Origin: Acetomicrobium sp. UBA3949
GTDB taxonomy: Bacteria > Synergistota > Synergistia > Synergistales > Acetomicrobiaceae
Assembly: GCA_002385485.1 (NCBI GenBank)
Contig: DGDP01000065.1
Span: 9,829 to 31,092 of the forward strand
Direction: 5' to 3'
DNA length: 21,264 nucleotides
In this document: positions 6,902-13,285 of the stretch, one piece after another
Position numbering within the stretch: the stretch's first letter is position 1
Layout: every line of letters starts with the position of its first letter
Made by a program: the position numbers and the translations under genes
The notes under the pieces: model-generated
Seen by the model: only the letters and a program-made list of their open reading frames with translations
Database searches by the model: none
Told to the model about the DNA's origin: nothing

Positions 6902-7468
6902 TTAGGGGTAGCTTTCAAGAGCTGCAACGATAAACCTGCCAATGAAAATTTCTTTACCCTCGACCTTCGTTCTGACGCTGACTATGTATTTATTCTGTTT
7001 GTGGGTCCCCACCTTGGCCCTCGCCACCAGCATATCGCCGACACGGGCGGGAACCTTGTATCTTATGTGAGCCGAAGCGGTTATCACATAATCGGCTTCT
7101 ACTACCGCGATCGCCAGAGAGGTCGCCTGGGCATAAATGTGATGATCGGCTACCAGGTCGGTATCGCGAAAGGCCATATCTCCGGTGGTCTGAAGTACCG
7201 ACAGGGCCAGTTTGTTAGGCTGAAGCTCCACCAATTCCCCCACCACTTCGTCGTACCTGAGGGATCTCAGCCTGCTTGTCGCCTCTTCGGCCATTTTTCT
7301 CATTCTCTCCCTGAACTCCGGGATCCCCAGAAGCGCCCTGTCCAGCCTGACAGTGCTCAAAGAAACTCCCAGGGCATTGGCCAAAGCCTCGTCAGTGAGC
7401 AGGGGGTTATCCCTTAAAAGCTTCAAAATCCTCTGGTGTCGACGCTTCCTGTCGCCCGATGTTGACAC
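6902..7468 (-). CDS. fapR: FapR, malonyl-CoA-responsive repressor of fatty acid synthesis
   Basis: In Bacillus, FapR represses fap/fab genes and is released from DNA by malonyl-CoA. The 188-residue protein has a DeoR-like helix-turn-helix at about 13-47 (T-D-E-A-L-A, L-G-V-S-L-S-T-V-R-L-D-R), a linker helix (I-P-E-F-R-E-R-M-R-K-M-A), and a hot-dog thioesterase-like effector domain from about 70, with D-E-V-V-G-E-L, H-I-Y-A-Q-A-T-S-L-A-I-A-V and G-R-F-I-V-A. These match FapR along its length. The start is GTG at 7468 with GGAGGTCG upstream. It is first in the operon, behind a strong promoter with two FapR-like boxes, so autoregulation is likely. Confidence 0.95.
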   Translation of the reverse strand: MSTSGDRKRRHQRILKLLRDNPLLTDEALANALGVSLSTVRLDRALLGIPEFRERMRKMAEEATSRLRSLRYDEVVGELVELQPNKLALSVLQTTGDMAFRDTDLVADHHIYAQATSLAIAVVEADYVITASAHIRYKVPARVGDMLVARAKVGTHKQNKYIVSVRTKVEGKEIFIGRFIVAALESYP

Positions 7469-7486
7469 AAAATCGACCTCCGAAAC

Positions 7487-7516
7487 TTAACATCTGGTCT
7501 TAATAACTGGTGTTAA
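7487..7516. promoter_or_regulatory. Two overlapping FapR-like operator boxes
   Basis: TTAACATCTGGTCTTAA (7487-7503) and TTAATAACTGGTGTTAA (7500-7516) are 17-bp boxes sharing TTAA and offset by 13 bases. Against the Bacillus-type box TTAGTACCTGGTACTAA, as I recall it, they match at 12 and 13 of 17 positions. They lie just downstream of the fapR promoter -10, spanning the expected transcription start, a classic place for repression. Confidence 0.72.
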
Positions 7517-7520
7517 AGGT

Positions 7521-7549
7521 ACTATAAAACAATCCTTTACGTCGGTCAA
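7521..7549 (-). promoter_or_regulatory. Promoter of the fapR-plsX-fab operon
   Basis: On the minus strand the -35 TTGACC (7549-7544) and -10 TATAGT (7526-7521) each match 5 of 6 sigma-70 consensus bases with the ideal 17-base spacer. It lies between the rpmF terminator and the FapR-like boxes. Confidence 0.85.
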
Positions 7550-7565
7550 GACTGTCCTTTAATAA

Positions 7566-7601
7566 AAAATACAGGGGAAAGGTTCCTTTCCCCTGTATTT
7601 T
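7566..7601 (-). terminator. Terminator after rpmF
   Basis: Arms 7566-7582 and 7585-7601 (CAGGGGAAAGG core) are exact complements: a 17-bp stem with a very small loop, followed on the minus strand by TTTATT. Its A-rich base would also give a U-tract on the plus strand, but no gene approaches from that side. It insulates the ackA-DUF177-rpmF unit from the fap/fab promoter 20 bases on. Confidence 0.85.
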
Positions 7602-7614
7602 AGACGATCAATTT

Positions 7615-7812
7615 CTACTCTTCTTCTTTTTTGGCCAGCTTTCCTATCGAACGCCCTCTGTAGTATCCGCATTCAGGACAGGCCCTGTAAGTCATTACGA
7701 CTTCAGAACAATGGGGACAGAGCGTCAGCTCGGGTCCCTTCAGGCTTTTAATCCATTGGGCGTATCTTTTAGCCGTTTTTGCGTGAGAAACCTTTCTTTT
7801 TGGGATGGCCAT
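7615..7812 (-). CDS. rpmF: Ribosomal protein bL32 (zinc-ribbon form)
   Basis: Large-subunit protein of 65 residues. The basic N-terminus (M-A-I-P-K-R-K-V-S-H-A-K) is followed by a zinc ribbon with Cys32, Cys35, Cys45 and Cys48 (C-P-H-C and C-P-E-C), so it is the zinc-binding paralog type. The ATG is 44 bases upstream of the DUF177 stop; its ribosome-binding site (AAAGGAGG) lies inside that gene. In many bacteria this gene sits between DUF177 and plsX; here fapR and a terminator intervene. Confidence 0.96.
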   Translation of the reverse strand: MAIPKRKVSHAKTAKRYAQWIKSLKGPELTLCPHCSEVVMTYRACPECGYYRGRSIGKLAKKEEE

Positions 7813-8395
7813 CTCTTTCTTTCCTCCTTTCGAGACCGCTTAGCGAAATCTTTGCCTTCTTCAACGCTTCCAGGCGAGGATCAACCTCACGGAAAGCACA
7901 GTCACAGGAATCGACATTCAGGTCTTTGCCGCAATGAGGACAGAGTCCCCTGCAATAGAGATCGCAAAGGGCGACGGAAGGCAAAGACAGGATAATACTC
8001 TCCCATAACTGGGGGCCCAAGTCAAGATGCGTAGGCCAAAATTTTATATGCACCATTGACATTTCTTCCTCGGACAATTCGTGATCGGGTTCGGAGCTCG
8101 GTTTTCTCAGGGTGTATATGTATTCGTATCTTTCGGAAATATCCAATAATACGGGTTTAAGACACCTGGCGCAGGGAACCTCTACCCTGAAGGCCGGCTC
8201 TAAGTCAACCCTCAATTCCCCGTTTGCCCAACAGGCCTGCACATCGAAGGTCAGGGGAAATTTCAAAAGGTATTCCTGCCCCCAGTAACTGATAGTGCTG
8301 TCGGCTTCATCGAACGATACCGACGTCCTGTAAATTTCTCCCTTCTTTATGTCCTCGAAATTTAAAAAACAATGCAAATCCAATTTATCCTTCAA
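7769..8395 (-). CDS. DUF177/YceD family protein
   Basis: The product has 208 residues. The C-terminal half has the DUF177 signature: a central C-A-R-C-L-K-P, then L-C-D-L-Y-C-R-G-L-C-P-H-C-G-K-D-L-N followed by C-D-C. These Cys pairs suggest metal binding. DUF177 members are found next to rpmF across bacteria and have been linked to 23S rRNA processing or ribosome assembly; the exact role is unsettled. The start is TTG at 8395 with GGAAGGA upstream. Its basic C-terminal tail (K-K-K-G-F-S-R-K-N-G) is encoded entirely within the first 44 bases of rpmF, in another frame, an unusually long overlap. Confidence 0.88.
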   Translation of the reverse strand: MKDKLDLHCFLNFEDIKKGEIYRTSVSFDEADSTISYWGQEYLLKFPLTFDVQACWANGELRVDLEPAFRVEVPCARCLKPVLLDISERYEYIYTLRKPSSEPDHELSEEEMSMVHIKFWPTHLDLGPQLWESIILSLPSVALCDLYCRGLCPHCGKDLNVDSCDCAFREVDPRLEALKKAKISLSGLERRKERDGHPKKKGFSRKNG

Positions 8396-8441
8396 AAATA
8401 TCCTTCCTCCCGGGGATTGGAGATCCCCAAAAGATATTGCT

Positions 8442-9647
8442 TCACCTGTTGTCGATCAGCTTAAAGGTATCCCTTGCGATGACGAGCTCCTCATTGGTGG
8501 GCACCACGAGGGCCTTCACGGGCGAATCCTCCCTGCTGATATAACCCTCCTTGCCCCTGATCAACGCTTTATTTTTGGCCCTGTCGAATCTAAGACCTAG
8601 AAAGCTCAGGTATTCGCACACTTTTTCCCTGACAATGGGGCTGTTTTCGCCTATGCCTGCGGTAAAAGTCACGGCATCCAAGCCTTTCATCGCTGCAGCG
8701 TAGGCTCCTACGAATTTCGCTATGCCGTAGACCAGCATTTCCATTACCATAGTAGCCCTTTCGTTCCCCTTTTCCATGGCTTCTTCTATATCGCGAAGGT
8801 CGCTGCTTATACCGCTTAATCCCCAAAATCCGCTTTCCTTATGAAGGACGTGGCTCATTTCGGCCGGACTCATCCCTTCCTGTTCCATTATATGCAAAAG
8901 GAGAGTGGGATCCACATCACCGCTCCTGGTGCCCATTATGATGCCGGGAACAGTCCCAAAGCCTAAAGAGGTATCCACGGATACTCCGCCATTTACCGCA
9001 GCAATGGAACTTCCGTTTCCCAGATGGCAGGTTACGATCTTCAATTCTTCAATCGGTTTGCCTATAAGCTCGGCCGTCCTGTGGGCAACGTAATAATGGC
9101 TCGTTCCGTGAAACCCGTACCGGCGACCCTTATAAGTCGTATAATATCTGTAGGGAAGGCCGTACATGTAGGCCTTTTGGGGCATCGTCTGATGAAAGGC
9201 CGTATCGAAAACGGCGACTTGCGGAAGATCGGGAAGAAGCTCCTTCATCGCCTTTATCCCGGTCAGGTTTGCCGGGTTGTGCAGCGGAGCAAGGGGGACG
9301 CATTCGTCTATGGCTTGAATTACATCATCGTCTATGACCACTGAAGAGGCGAACTTTTCTCCCCCGTGGACGACACGATGTCCTGCAGCGCCAAGCTCGC
9401 TCAGGCTTTTCATTACCCCTGCATCGCCATCCAAAAGAAGGTCCACAACATACTTGAGTGCGACTTTGTGATTGGGTATATTTGCATCCTTTACCGTCGT
9501 GTCCGAATCCGTCTTGGTGTGTTTTATCCTGGAGCCTTCGATGCCGATCCTTTCGACCAAACCCTTGGCAGCCACCTTCTCCTGAGGCATGTCGAACAAC
9601 TGATATTTCAAAGAAGAACTACCGCAGTTTAGAACCAGAATTTTCAA
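8442..9647 (-). CDS. ackA: Acetate kinase
   Basis: Interconverts acetyl-phosphate + ADP and acetate + ATP; in fermenters it is an ATP-yielding step. The 401 residues show L-N-C-G-S-S-S-L-K-Y near the start, H-R-V-V-H-G-G-E, F-D-T-A-F-H-Q-T-M-P, Y-G-F-H-G-T-S-H, C-H-L-G-N-G-S-S-I and F-T-A-G-I-G-E-N-S. The start is TTG at 9647 with GAGGGGGG upstream. No phosphotransacetylase gene is adjacent in the window. It heads the ackA-DUF177-rpmF unit and diverges from tmcAL. Its own promoter is not clear; TATAAA at about 9677-9672 (minus) could be a -10, but I see no good -35. Confidence 0.97.
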   Translation of the reverse strand: MKILVLNCGSSSLKYQLFDMPQEKVAAKGLVERIGIEGSRIKHTKTDSDTTVKDANIPNHKVALKYVVDLLLDGDAGVMKSLSELGAAGHRVVHGGEKFASSVVIDDDVIQAIDECVPLAPLHNPANLTGIKAMKELLPDLPQVAVFDTAFHQTMPQKAYMYGLPYRYYTTYKGRRYGFHGTSHYYVAHRTAELIGKPIEELKIVTCHLGNGSSIAAVNGGVSVDTSLGFGTVPGIIMGTRSGDVDPTLLLHIMEQEGMSPAEMSHVLHKESGFWGLSGISSDLRDIEEAMEKGNERATMVMEMLVYGIAKFVGAYAAAMKGLDAVTFTAGIGENSPIVREKVCEYLSFLGLRFDRAKNKALIRGKEGYISREDSPVKALVVPTNEELVIARDTFKLIDNR

Positions 9648-9678
9648 TTTACAGAACCCCCCTCAAATAATTTATAAT
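9648..9678 (+). promoter_or_regulatory. Possible promoter of tmcAL
   Basis: TTTACA (9648-9653) and a perfect TATAAT (9673-9678) are separated by 19 bases, two more than ideal. The 49-base gap must hold start signals for both divergent genes, so the two promoters probably compete. Transcription would begin about 12 bases before the tmcAL ATG. Confidence 0.5.
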
Positions 9679-9696
9679 TTAGAAGAGGTCGATTCG

Positions 9697-10905
9697 ATGA
9701 AAGAAAAAGTTTTGGGAATAGTAGCCGAATACAACCCCTTTCACAACGGACACCTATATCACATAGGCAAAGCCCTCGAGATAACGGGGGCGAGCGACGT
9801 CGTCGTGTCCCTTTCTTCCAATTTCGTCCAGAGGGGAGAACCCTCGATGGTCGATAAATGGGAACGCGCAAAAATGGCTCTGTTGCAAGGAGCAAACCTG
9901 ATATTAGAATTGCCCTCCGCCTTTTCCTGCCACAACGCCGGCGTCTTCTGCTCTGCCGGTGTGGACCTGCTTGCTTCCACGGGTCTGGTAACCCATATAT
10001 CCTTCGGAATGGAGGAAACGTCTTTCCATTCACTTAAAAGCGTCATCGATATATTAATCGAGGAACCGCCATCTTTCAAGAAAAAATTGAGACAATATCT
10101 TAACTGCGGAAATTCCTTCGTCGAGGCCCGCTCCCTCGCCATGGAGGACATGATACCAGGCTCCGGCGAACTTCTGTCCCAATCCAACAACATTCTGGCC
10201 ATAGGCTACATGATGAGGATCGCGCAAAAAGGCTACGCTCTGACGCCGCTTCCCGTAAAAAGAATCGGAAGAAGATATCTCGACGAGGCACTGTCCGACC
10301 TCGCAAGCGCTACGGCAATAAGAAAGGCGGTCAAATCGAAGGGCCTCGACGGGATAATCGCCCAGGTCCCGGAAAGCACTTTTTCAATCTTAAAAAGTGC
10401 CTTCGAAAGAGGAAGATGTGCCGTTGAAGACGATCTTCTCTTCAGGATGATAGTATCATCCTGTCTCAGGTCCTCTAAAGATGAAATATCCCATACGGCC
10501 GAGATAAGGGAGGGAATCGAAAACAGAATTATCGAAGCCGCGAAAAGATCCTCAAACTTGGAGGAGCTTGTGGAAAAGGTCGCCACAAAAAGATACCCCA
10601 AAGCTCGGGTGCAACGGCATTTAATCCACATCCTCCTTTCCTACGACCACTGGACGAATGTGGCGGTCCAAAGACTGTCCGTTCCCTATATTCGAGTCCT
10701 GGGTTTCGACGACAGAGGAAGACACCTTTTAAAGAAGATGAAAGACAGGGCAAAACTTCCCGTTATAGACAAACCAAGGCATATCCCCTCCGCCTACGGC
10801 GAAACGATAACGAACTTCGAATACAGGGCCACGGAAATTTGGGAAATGCTTTGCACCTTTCCTCAAAGGAGAAGGGAGATCGTCCAAAAGCCCGTTATCA
10901 TATGA
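9697..10905 (+). CDS. tmcAL: TmcAL, tRNA(Met) cytidine acetate ligase
   Basis: Uses ATP and acetate to acetylate the wobble cytidine of elongator tRNA(Met), forming ac4C34, as shown for the Bacillus homolog (formerly YlbM). The 402-residue protein has the nucleotidyltransferase motif G-I-V-A-E-Y-N-P-F-H-N-G-H at 8-20, then L-S-S-N-F-V-Q-R-G-E-P and K-W-E-R-A-K-M-A-L, all typical. The ATG at 9697 has GAAGAGG upstream. It is one of only two complete plus-strand genes here. It is next to ackA, and both handle acetate, but the arrangement is divergent and may be chance. The last 8 bases overlap coaD tail to tail. Confidence 0.93.
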   Translation: MKEKVLGIVAEYNPFHNGHLYHIGKALEITGASDVVVSLSSNFVQRGEPSMVDKWERAKMALLQGANLILELPSAFSCHNAGVFCSAGVDLLASTGLVTHISFGMEETSFHSLKSVIDILIEEPPSFKKKLRQYLNCGNSFVEARSLAMEDMIPGSGELLSQSNNILAIGYMMRIAQKGYALTPLPVKRIGRRYLDEALSDLASATAIRKAVKSKGLDGIIAQVPESTFSILKSAFERGRCAVEDDLLFRMIVSSCLRSSKDEISHTAEIREGIENRIIEAAKRSSNLEELVEKVATKRYPKARVQRHLIHILLSYDHWTNVAVQRLSVPYIRVLGFDDRGRHLLKKMKDRAKLPVIDKPRHIPSAYGETITNFEYRATEIWEMLCTFPQRRREIVQKPVII

Positions 10906-11389
10906 GGTCCTTGGGCGGAAACCTCTCTCTCAGCCTCCTGTAAACGCCGGGCGGAACCATACCCTGGACCGATCCGCCGAACTGAAAGACCTCCTTCACG
11001 GCACTGCTGGAAAGATAGGAATATTGAGCGTCCGTGACGATAAATATGGTCTCGATCTCAGGCGCCAGCTCCCTGTTCATAAGGGCCATCTGGAATTCGT
11101 ACTCGAAATCGGAGAGCGCCCTCAACCCTCTGATAATCACCCTGCAGCGTTCCTGCCTCATGAAATCCACCAAAAGGCCCTCGAAACTTTTGACCCTCAC
11201 GTTGGATACGTGGCTTAAAGCCTCACGAGCCATGGTCTTCCTTTCCTCCACCGTGAAGGTGGACTTCTTTTGGGGGTTCACCAATATGGCCAAAACCAAT
11301 TCGTCAAAAAGGGCTGCAGCCCTTTCCGCCACGTAGAGGTGCCCGTTAGTTATAGGATCGAAAGAGCCGGGATAAACGGCCTTGAGCAC
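10898..11389 (-). CDS. coaD: CoaD, phosphopantetheine adenylyltransferase
   Basis: Fourth step of CoA synthesis: 4'-phosphopantetheine + ATP to dephospho-CoA. It has 163 residues with Y-P-G-S-F-D-P-I-T-N-G-H-L (nucleotidyltransferase motif) at the N-terminus, R-G-L-R-A-L-S-D-F-E-Y-E in the middle and Y-S-Y-L-S-S-S-A-V-K-E near 130. GTG at 11389 shares its G with the rsmD stop (TAGTG), with AGGAGG upstream. A 62-residue upstream extension of the same frame is only shadow of rsmD. The rsmD-coaD pairing is common in bacteria. CoA supply links it loosely to the fatty-acid genes. Confidence 0.96.
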   Translation of the reverse strand: MLKAVYPGSFDPITNGHLYVAERAAALFDELVLAILVNPQKKSTFTVEERKTMAREALSHVSNVRVKSFEGLLVDFMRQERCRVIIRGLRALSDFEYEFQMALMNRELAPEIETIFIVTDAQYSYLSSSAVKEVFQFGGSVQGMVPPGVYRRLRERFPPKDLI

Positions 11390-11880
11390 TATAAATCCTC
11401 CTTTTTCTTCAAAAAGGACAACACGGTATCGCCATAGTTCCTTTCCCTGGACATCTCCCAACCTTCTAAGGGAGAGGGCATTTCCTCCCTCTTCGACCGT
11501 TCGATCACGAGCAAAGAATCGCGCCCCAAGAGGTCGCCGTACTTGAGAAAAAGGGACAGCAATTCCGCTACCCAACCCTGCCCGTAAGGAGGATCGGCGA
11601 ATACGACGGTGAAGCTGTATTCTTTCTTTATCAGGTTGGGCAAGGCTCTTCTAACGTCGAGGCAAAAAATTTTAAATTCCTCTTTGCCCTCCGCAATTGC
11701 CCTTAAGACACTGCAGAGCCTGCGATCCGCTTCCACAGCTATGACGGGCCTTGCACCCCTCCTCCAAGCCTCGTCGGCAACCTGTCCGCTTCCCGAAAAA
11801 AGGTCCAAAAAAGCCTTCCCCCGCATATCGCCCAGGGAATTAAAGAGAGCTTGCAAGACTTTTCCGGTGGTCTTTCTCAA
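11389..11880 (-). CDS. rsmD: RsmD-type 16S rRNA (guanine-N2)-methyltransferase, short N-terminus
   Basis: In E. coli RsmD methylates G966 of 16S rRNA with SAM. The core is clear: L-D-L-F-S-G-S-G at about 25 (SAM binding), A-V-E-A-D-R-R, V-V-F-A-D-P-P-Y-G-Q-G (catalytic D-P-P-Y), and a C-terminal E-R-S strand. It has 163 residues. Family members usually begin with a basic R-I-I-[AG]-G strand and about 20 more residues before the R-P-T-T-D-R-V-x-E-A-L-F-N block. Here the frame begins at the equivalent of that block (R-K-T-T-G-K-V-L-Q-A-L-F-N), and an in-frame stop lies only about ten codons upstream. TTG at 11880 overlaps the trmB stop (TTGA). Confidence 0.88.
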   Translation of the reverse strand: MRKTTGKVLQALFNSLGDMRGKAFLDLFSGSGQVADEAWRRGARPVIAVEADRRLCSVLRAIAEGKEEFKIFCLDVRRALPNLIKKEYSFTVVFADPPYGQGWVAELLSLFLKYGDLLGRDSLLVIERSKREEMPSPLEGWEMSRERNYGDTVLSFLKKKEDL

Positions 11881-12815
11881 AGTTTTCCGATCTCCTCGGC
11901 GAGGGCTTTAAAGGACTCCTTGACGGCAGGCGTCCTGTAAACGGTAGAGGCATCATCGAGCTTTATCAAGACGGAATTTTCGCGGGGTATGACTCTGACG
12001 TAAAACTTCTGCTGAAATCCGTCATCCGCTGTTATAACCTGCAAAAGGCCCGTTTCGTCGTCGCCGAAGAAAGCGTCCTTGAAAGTCCATTTAAATCGAT
12101 CGTCTCCCCCTGTTTTATTCGTCATGAAACCCAGTTTGCCCATCCGCCACCCCTTGGGCATTTCCTTATTAATGTCCAATGTAACTTCCTCCCAATCGAC
12201 GATCGAAGTTGTCCTGAAGAAACTTACTTTAGTTGCCCTAAGTCTGTAAATCGATTTGCCTAAGGATATCCACTTTTGTTCGTATTTGGTCCCTATCGGT
12301 CCGCCTAAGTGATGTTGGATTTCCTCGACTTCCAGGGCTCCATTTTCAAGAAGACAGCCCCTTGCCTCATCCACGAACCACTTTTCGTCGCTTGCCAGCT
12401 CAAAGAAACCCCCTATTTTGAGGGCTCCCGCGAGATTATCTGCGAAAAGAGAATTGATCAACCGCCTCTTGGAATGCCTTTTCTTCGGCCAGGGACAGGG
12501 AAAGTTTACGAAAACTCCCTCTACCGTTTCGGGCAGGAAGAATTCCCTAAGCAAGAAGCTGCCGTCACCATTGAGCAGTTTGACGTTATCAATTCCTCCT
12601 CTAAGCACCTTTCTCGCTGCCTTAAGAAGAGATGTAAGCGAAACCTCTATCCCGACGCAAAGAGCATCCCTCCGGGCTGACGCTAAATTTACCAAAAAAT
12701 CGCCGTTGCCAAAACCTATCTCAGCGAAAAGGGCTCCCCGTCGCGGAAGCTCTTCTCTACGAAAAAGGCGCGCGGAGTCGGGAGAAAGTATGACCTTGTC
12801 CAAAGTCCAAGACAT
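11877..12815 (-). CDS. trmB: TrmB, tRNA (guanine-46-N7)-methyltransferase, long form
   Basis: Forms m7G46 in the variable loop of tRNA using SAM. The SAM motif E-I-G-F-G-N-G-D-F-L is at 32-41, and the family block is present as N-F-P-C-P-W-P-K-K-R-H-S-K-R-R-L at 104-119. The normal Asp-Pro-Trp is here Cys107-Pro-Trp (codon TGT read directly). The protein has 312 residues, about 100 more than the E. coli or Bacillus enzymes; residues from about 210 form a C-terminal extension like that of thermophile TrmB (Aquifex, Thermotoga). ATG at 12815 is 13 bases after dut. The gene overlaps rsmD by 4 bases. Confidence 0.92.
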   Translation of the reverse strand: MSWTLDKVILSPDSARLFRREELPRRGALFAEIGFGNGDFLVNLASARRDALCVGIEVSLTSLLKAARKVLRGGIDNVKLLNGDGSFLLREFFLPETVEGVFVNFPCPWPKKRHSKRRLINSLFADNLAGALKIGGFFELASDEKWFVDEARGCLLENGALEVEEIQHHLGGPIGTKYEQKWISLGKSIYRLRATKVSFFRTTSIVDWEEVTLDINKEMPKGWRMGKLGFMTNKTGGDDRFKWTFKDAFFGDDETGLLQVITADDGFQQKFYVRVIPRENSVLIKLDDASTVYRTPAVKESFKALAEEIGKL

Positions 12816-12828
12816 ACAAACAGCCCCT

Positions 12829-13266
12829 TTATTTCAAGCCGGTGCTTCCAAAGCCGCCGGCACCCCGCTCCGTGGCGGTCAACCCGCTTGCATCTTCGAA
12901 TTCCGCCCTTGCTACGGGAGAGATGACAAGCTGTGCGATTCTGTCTCCTACTTTTATCTCGAAGGGGCTGTCGCTTAAATTAACTAAAATGACGCCCACT
13001 TCACCTCTATAGTCGGCATCTATCGTTCCGGGAGCGTTTAAAACGGTCACCCCGTGTTTCAGGGCAAGGCCGCTACGGGGCCTTACCTGCGCCTCATAGC
13101 CGACCGGTATCTCAAGGTAAAGTCCCGTGCCCACCAGAGCCCAACGTCCCGGCTCAATCACTTTCTCCTCCGCTGCCCTCAAATCTACGCCCGAGGAGGA
13201 AGGCGTCATGTAGTCAGGAAGGTCGAACTTAGTGGCATTGCCCTTACGAAGTACTTTGACTTTCAA
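12829..13266 (-). CDS. dut: dUTP diphosphatase
   Basis: Hydrolyses dUTP to dUMP and pyrophosphate, keeping uracil out of DNA and supplying dTMP synthesis. The 145-residue trimeric-type enzyme has all five motifs in order: S-S-G-V-D-L-R-A, P-R-S-G-L-A-L-K-H-G, G-T-I-D-A-D-Y-R-G-E-V-G, R-I-A-Q-L-V-I and the C-terminal R-G-A-G-G-F-G-S-T-G. I chose TTG at 13266 with GAGGAG seven bases upstream; an earlier in-frame TTG at 13281 overlaps that site. It starts about 20 bases after pnp. Confidence 0.95.
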   Translation of the reverse strand: MKVKVLRKGNATKFDLPDYMTPSSSGVDLRAAEEKVIEPGRWALVGTGLYLEIPVGYEAQVRPRSGLALKHGVTVLNAPGTIDADYRGEVGVILVNLSDSPFEIKVGDRIAQLVISPVARAEFEDASGLTATERGAGGFGSTGLK

Positions 13267-13285
13267 GGTATCTCTCCTCAATTTT

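Noticed and set aside
10898..11575. CoaD with a 62-residue N-terminal extension
   Set aside because: The extension is read inside rsmD; CoaD proteins begin at K-A-V-Y-P-G-S-F-D, and GTG at 11389 has a good ribosome-binding site.
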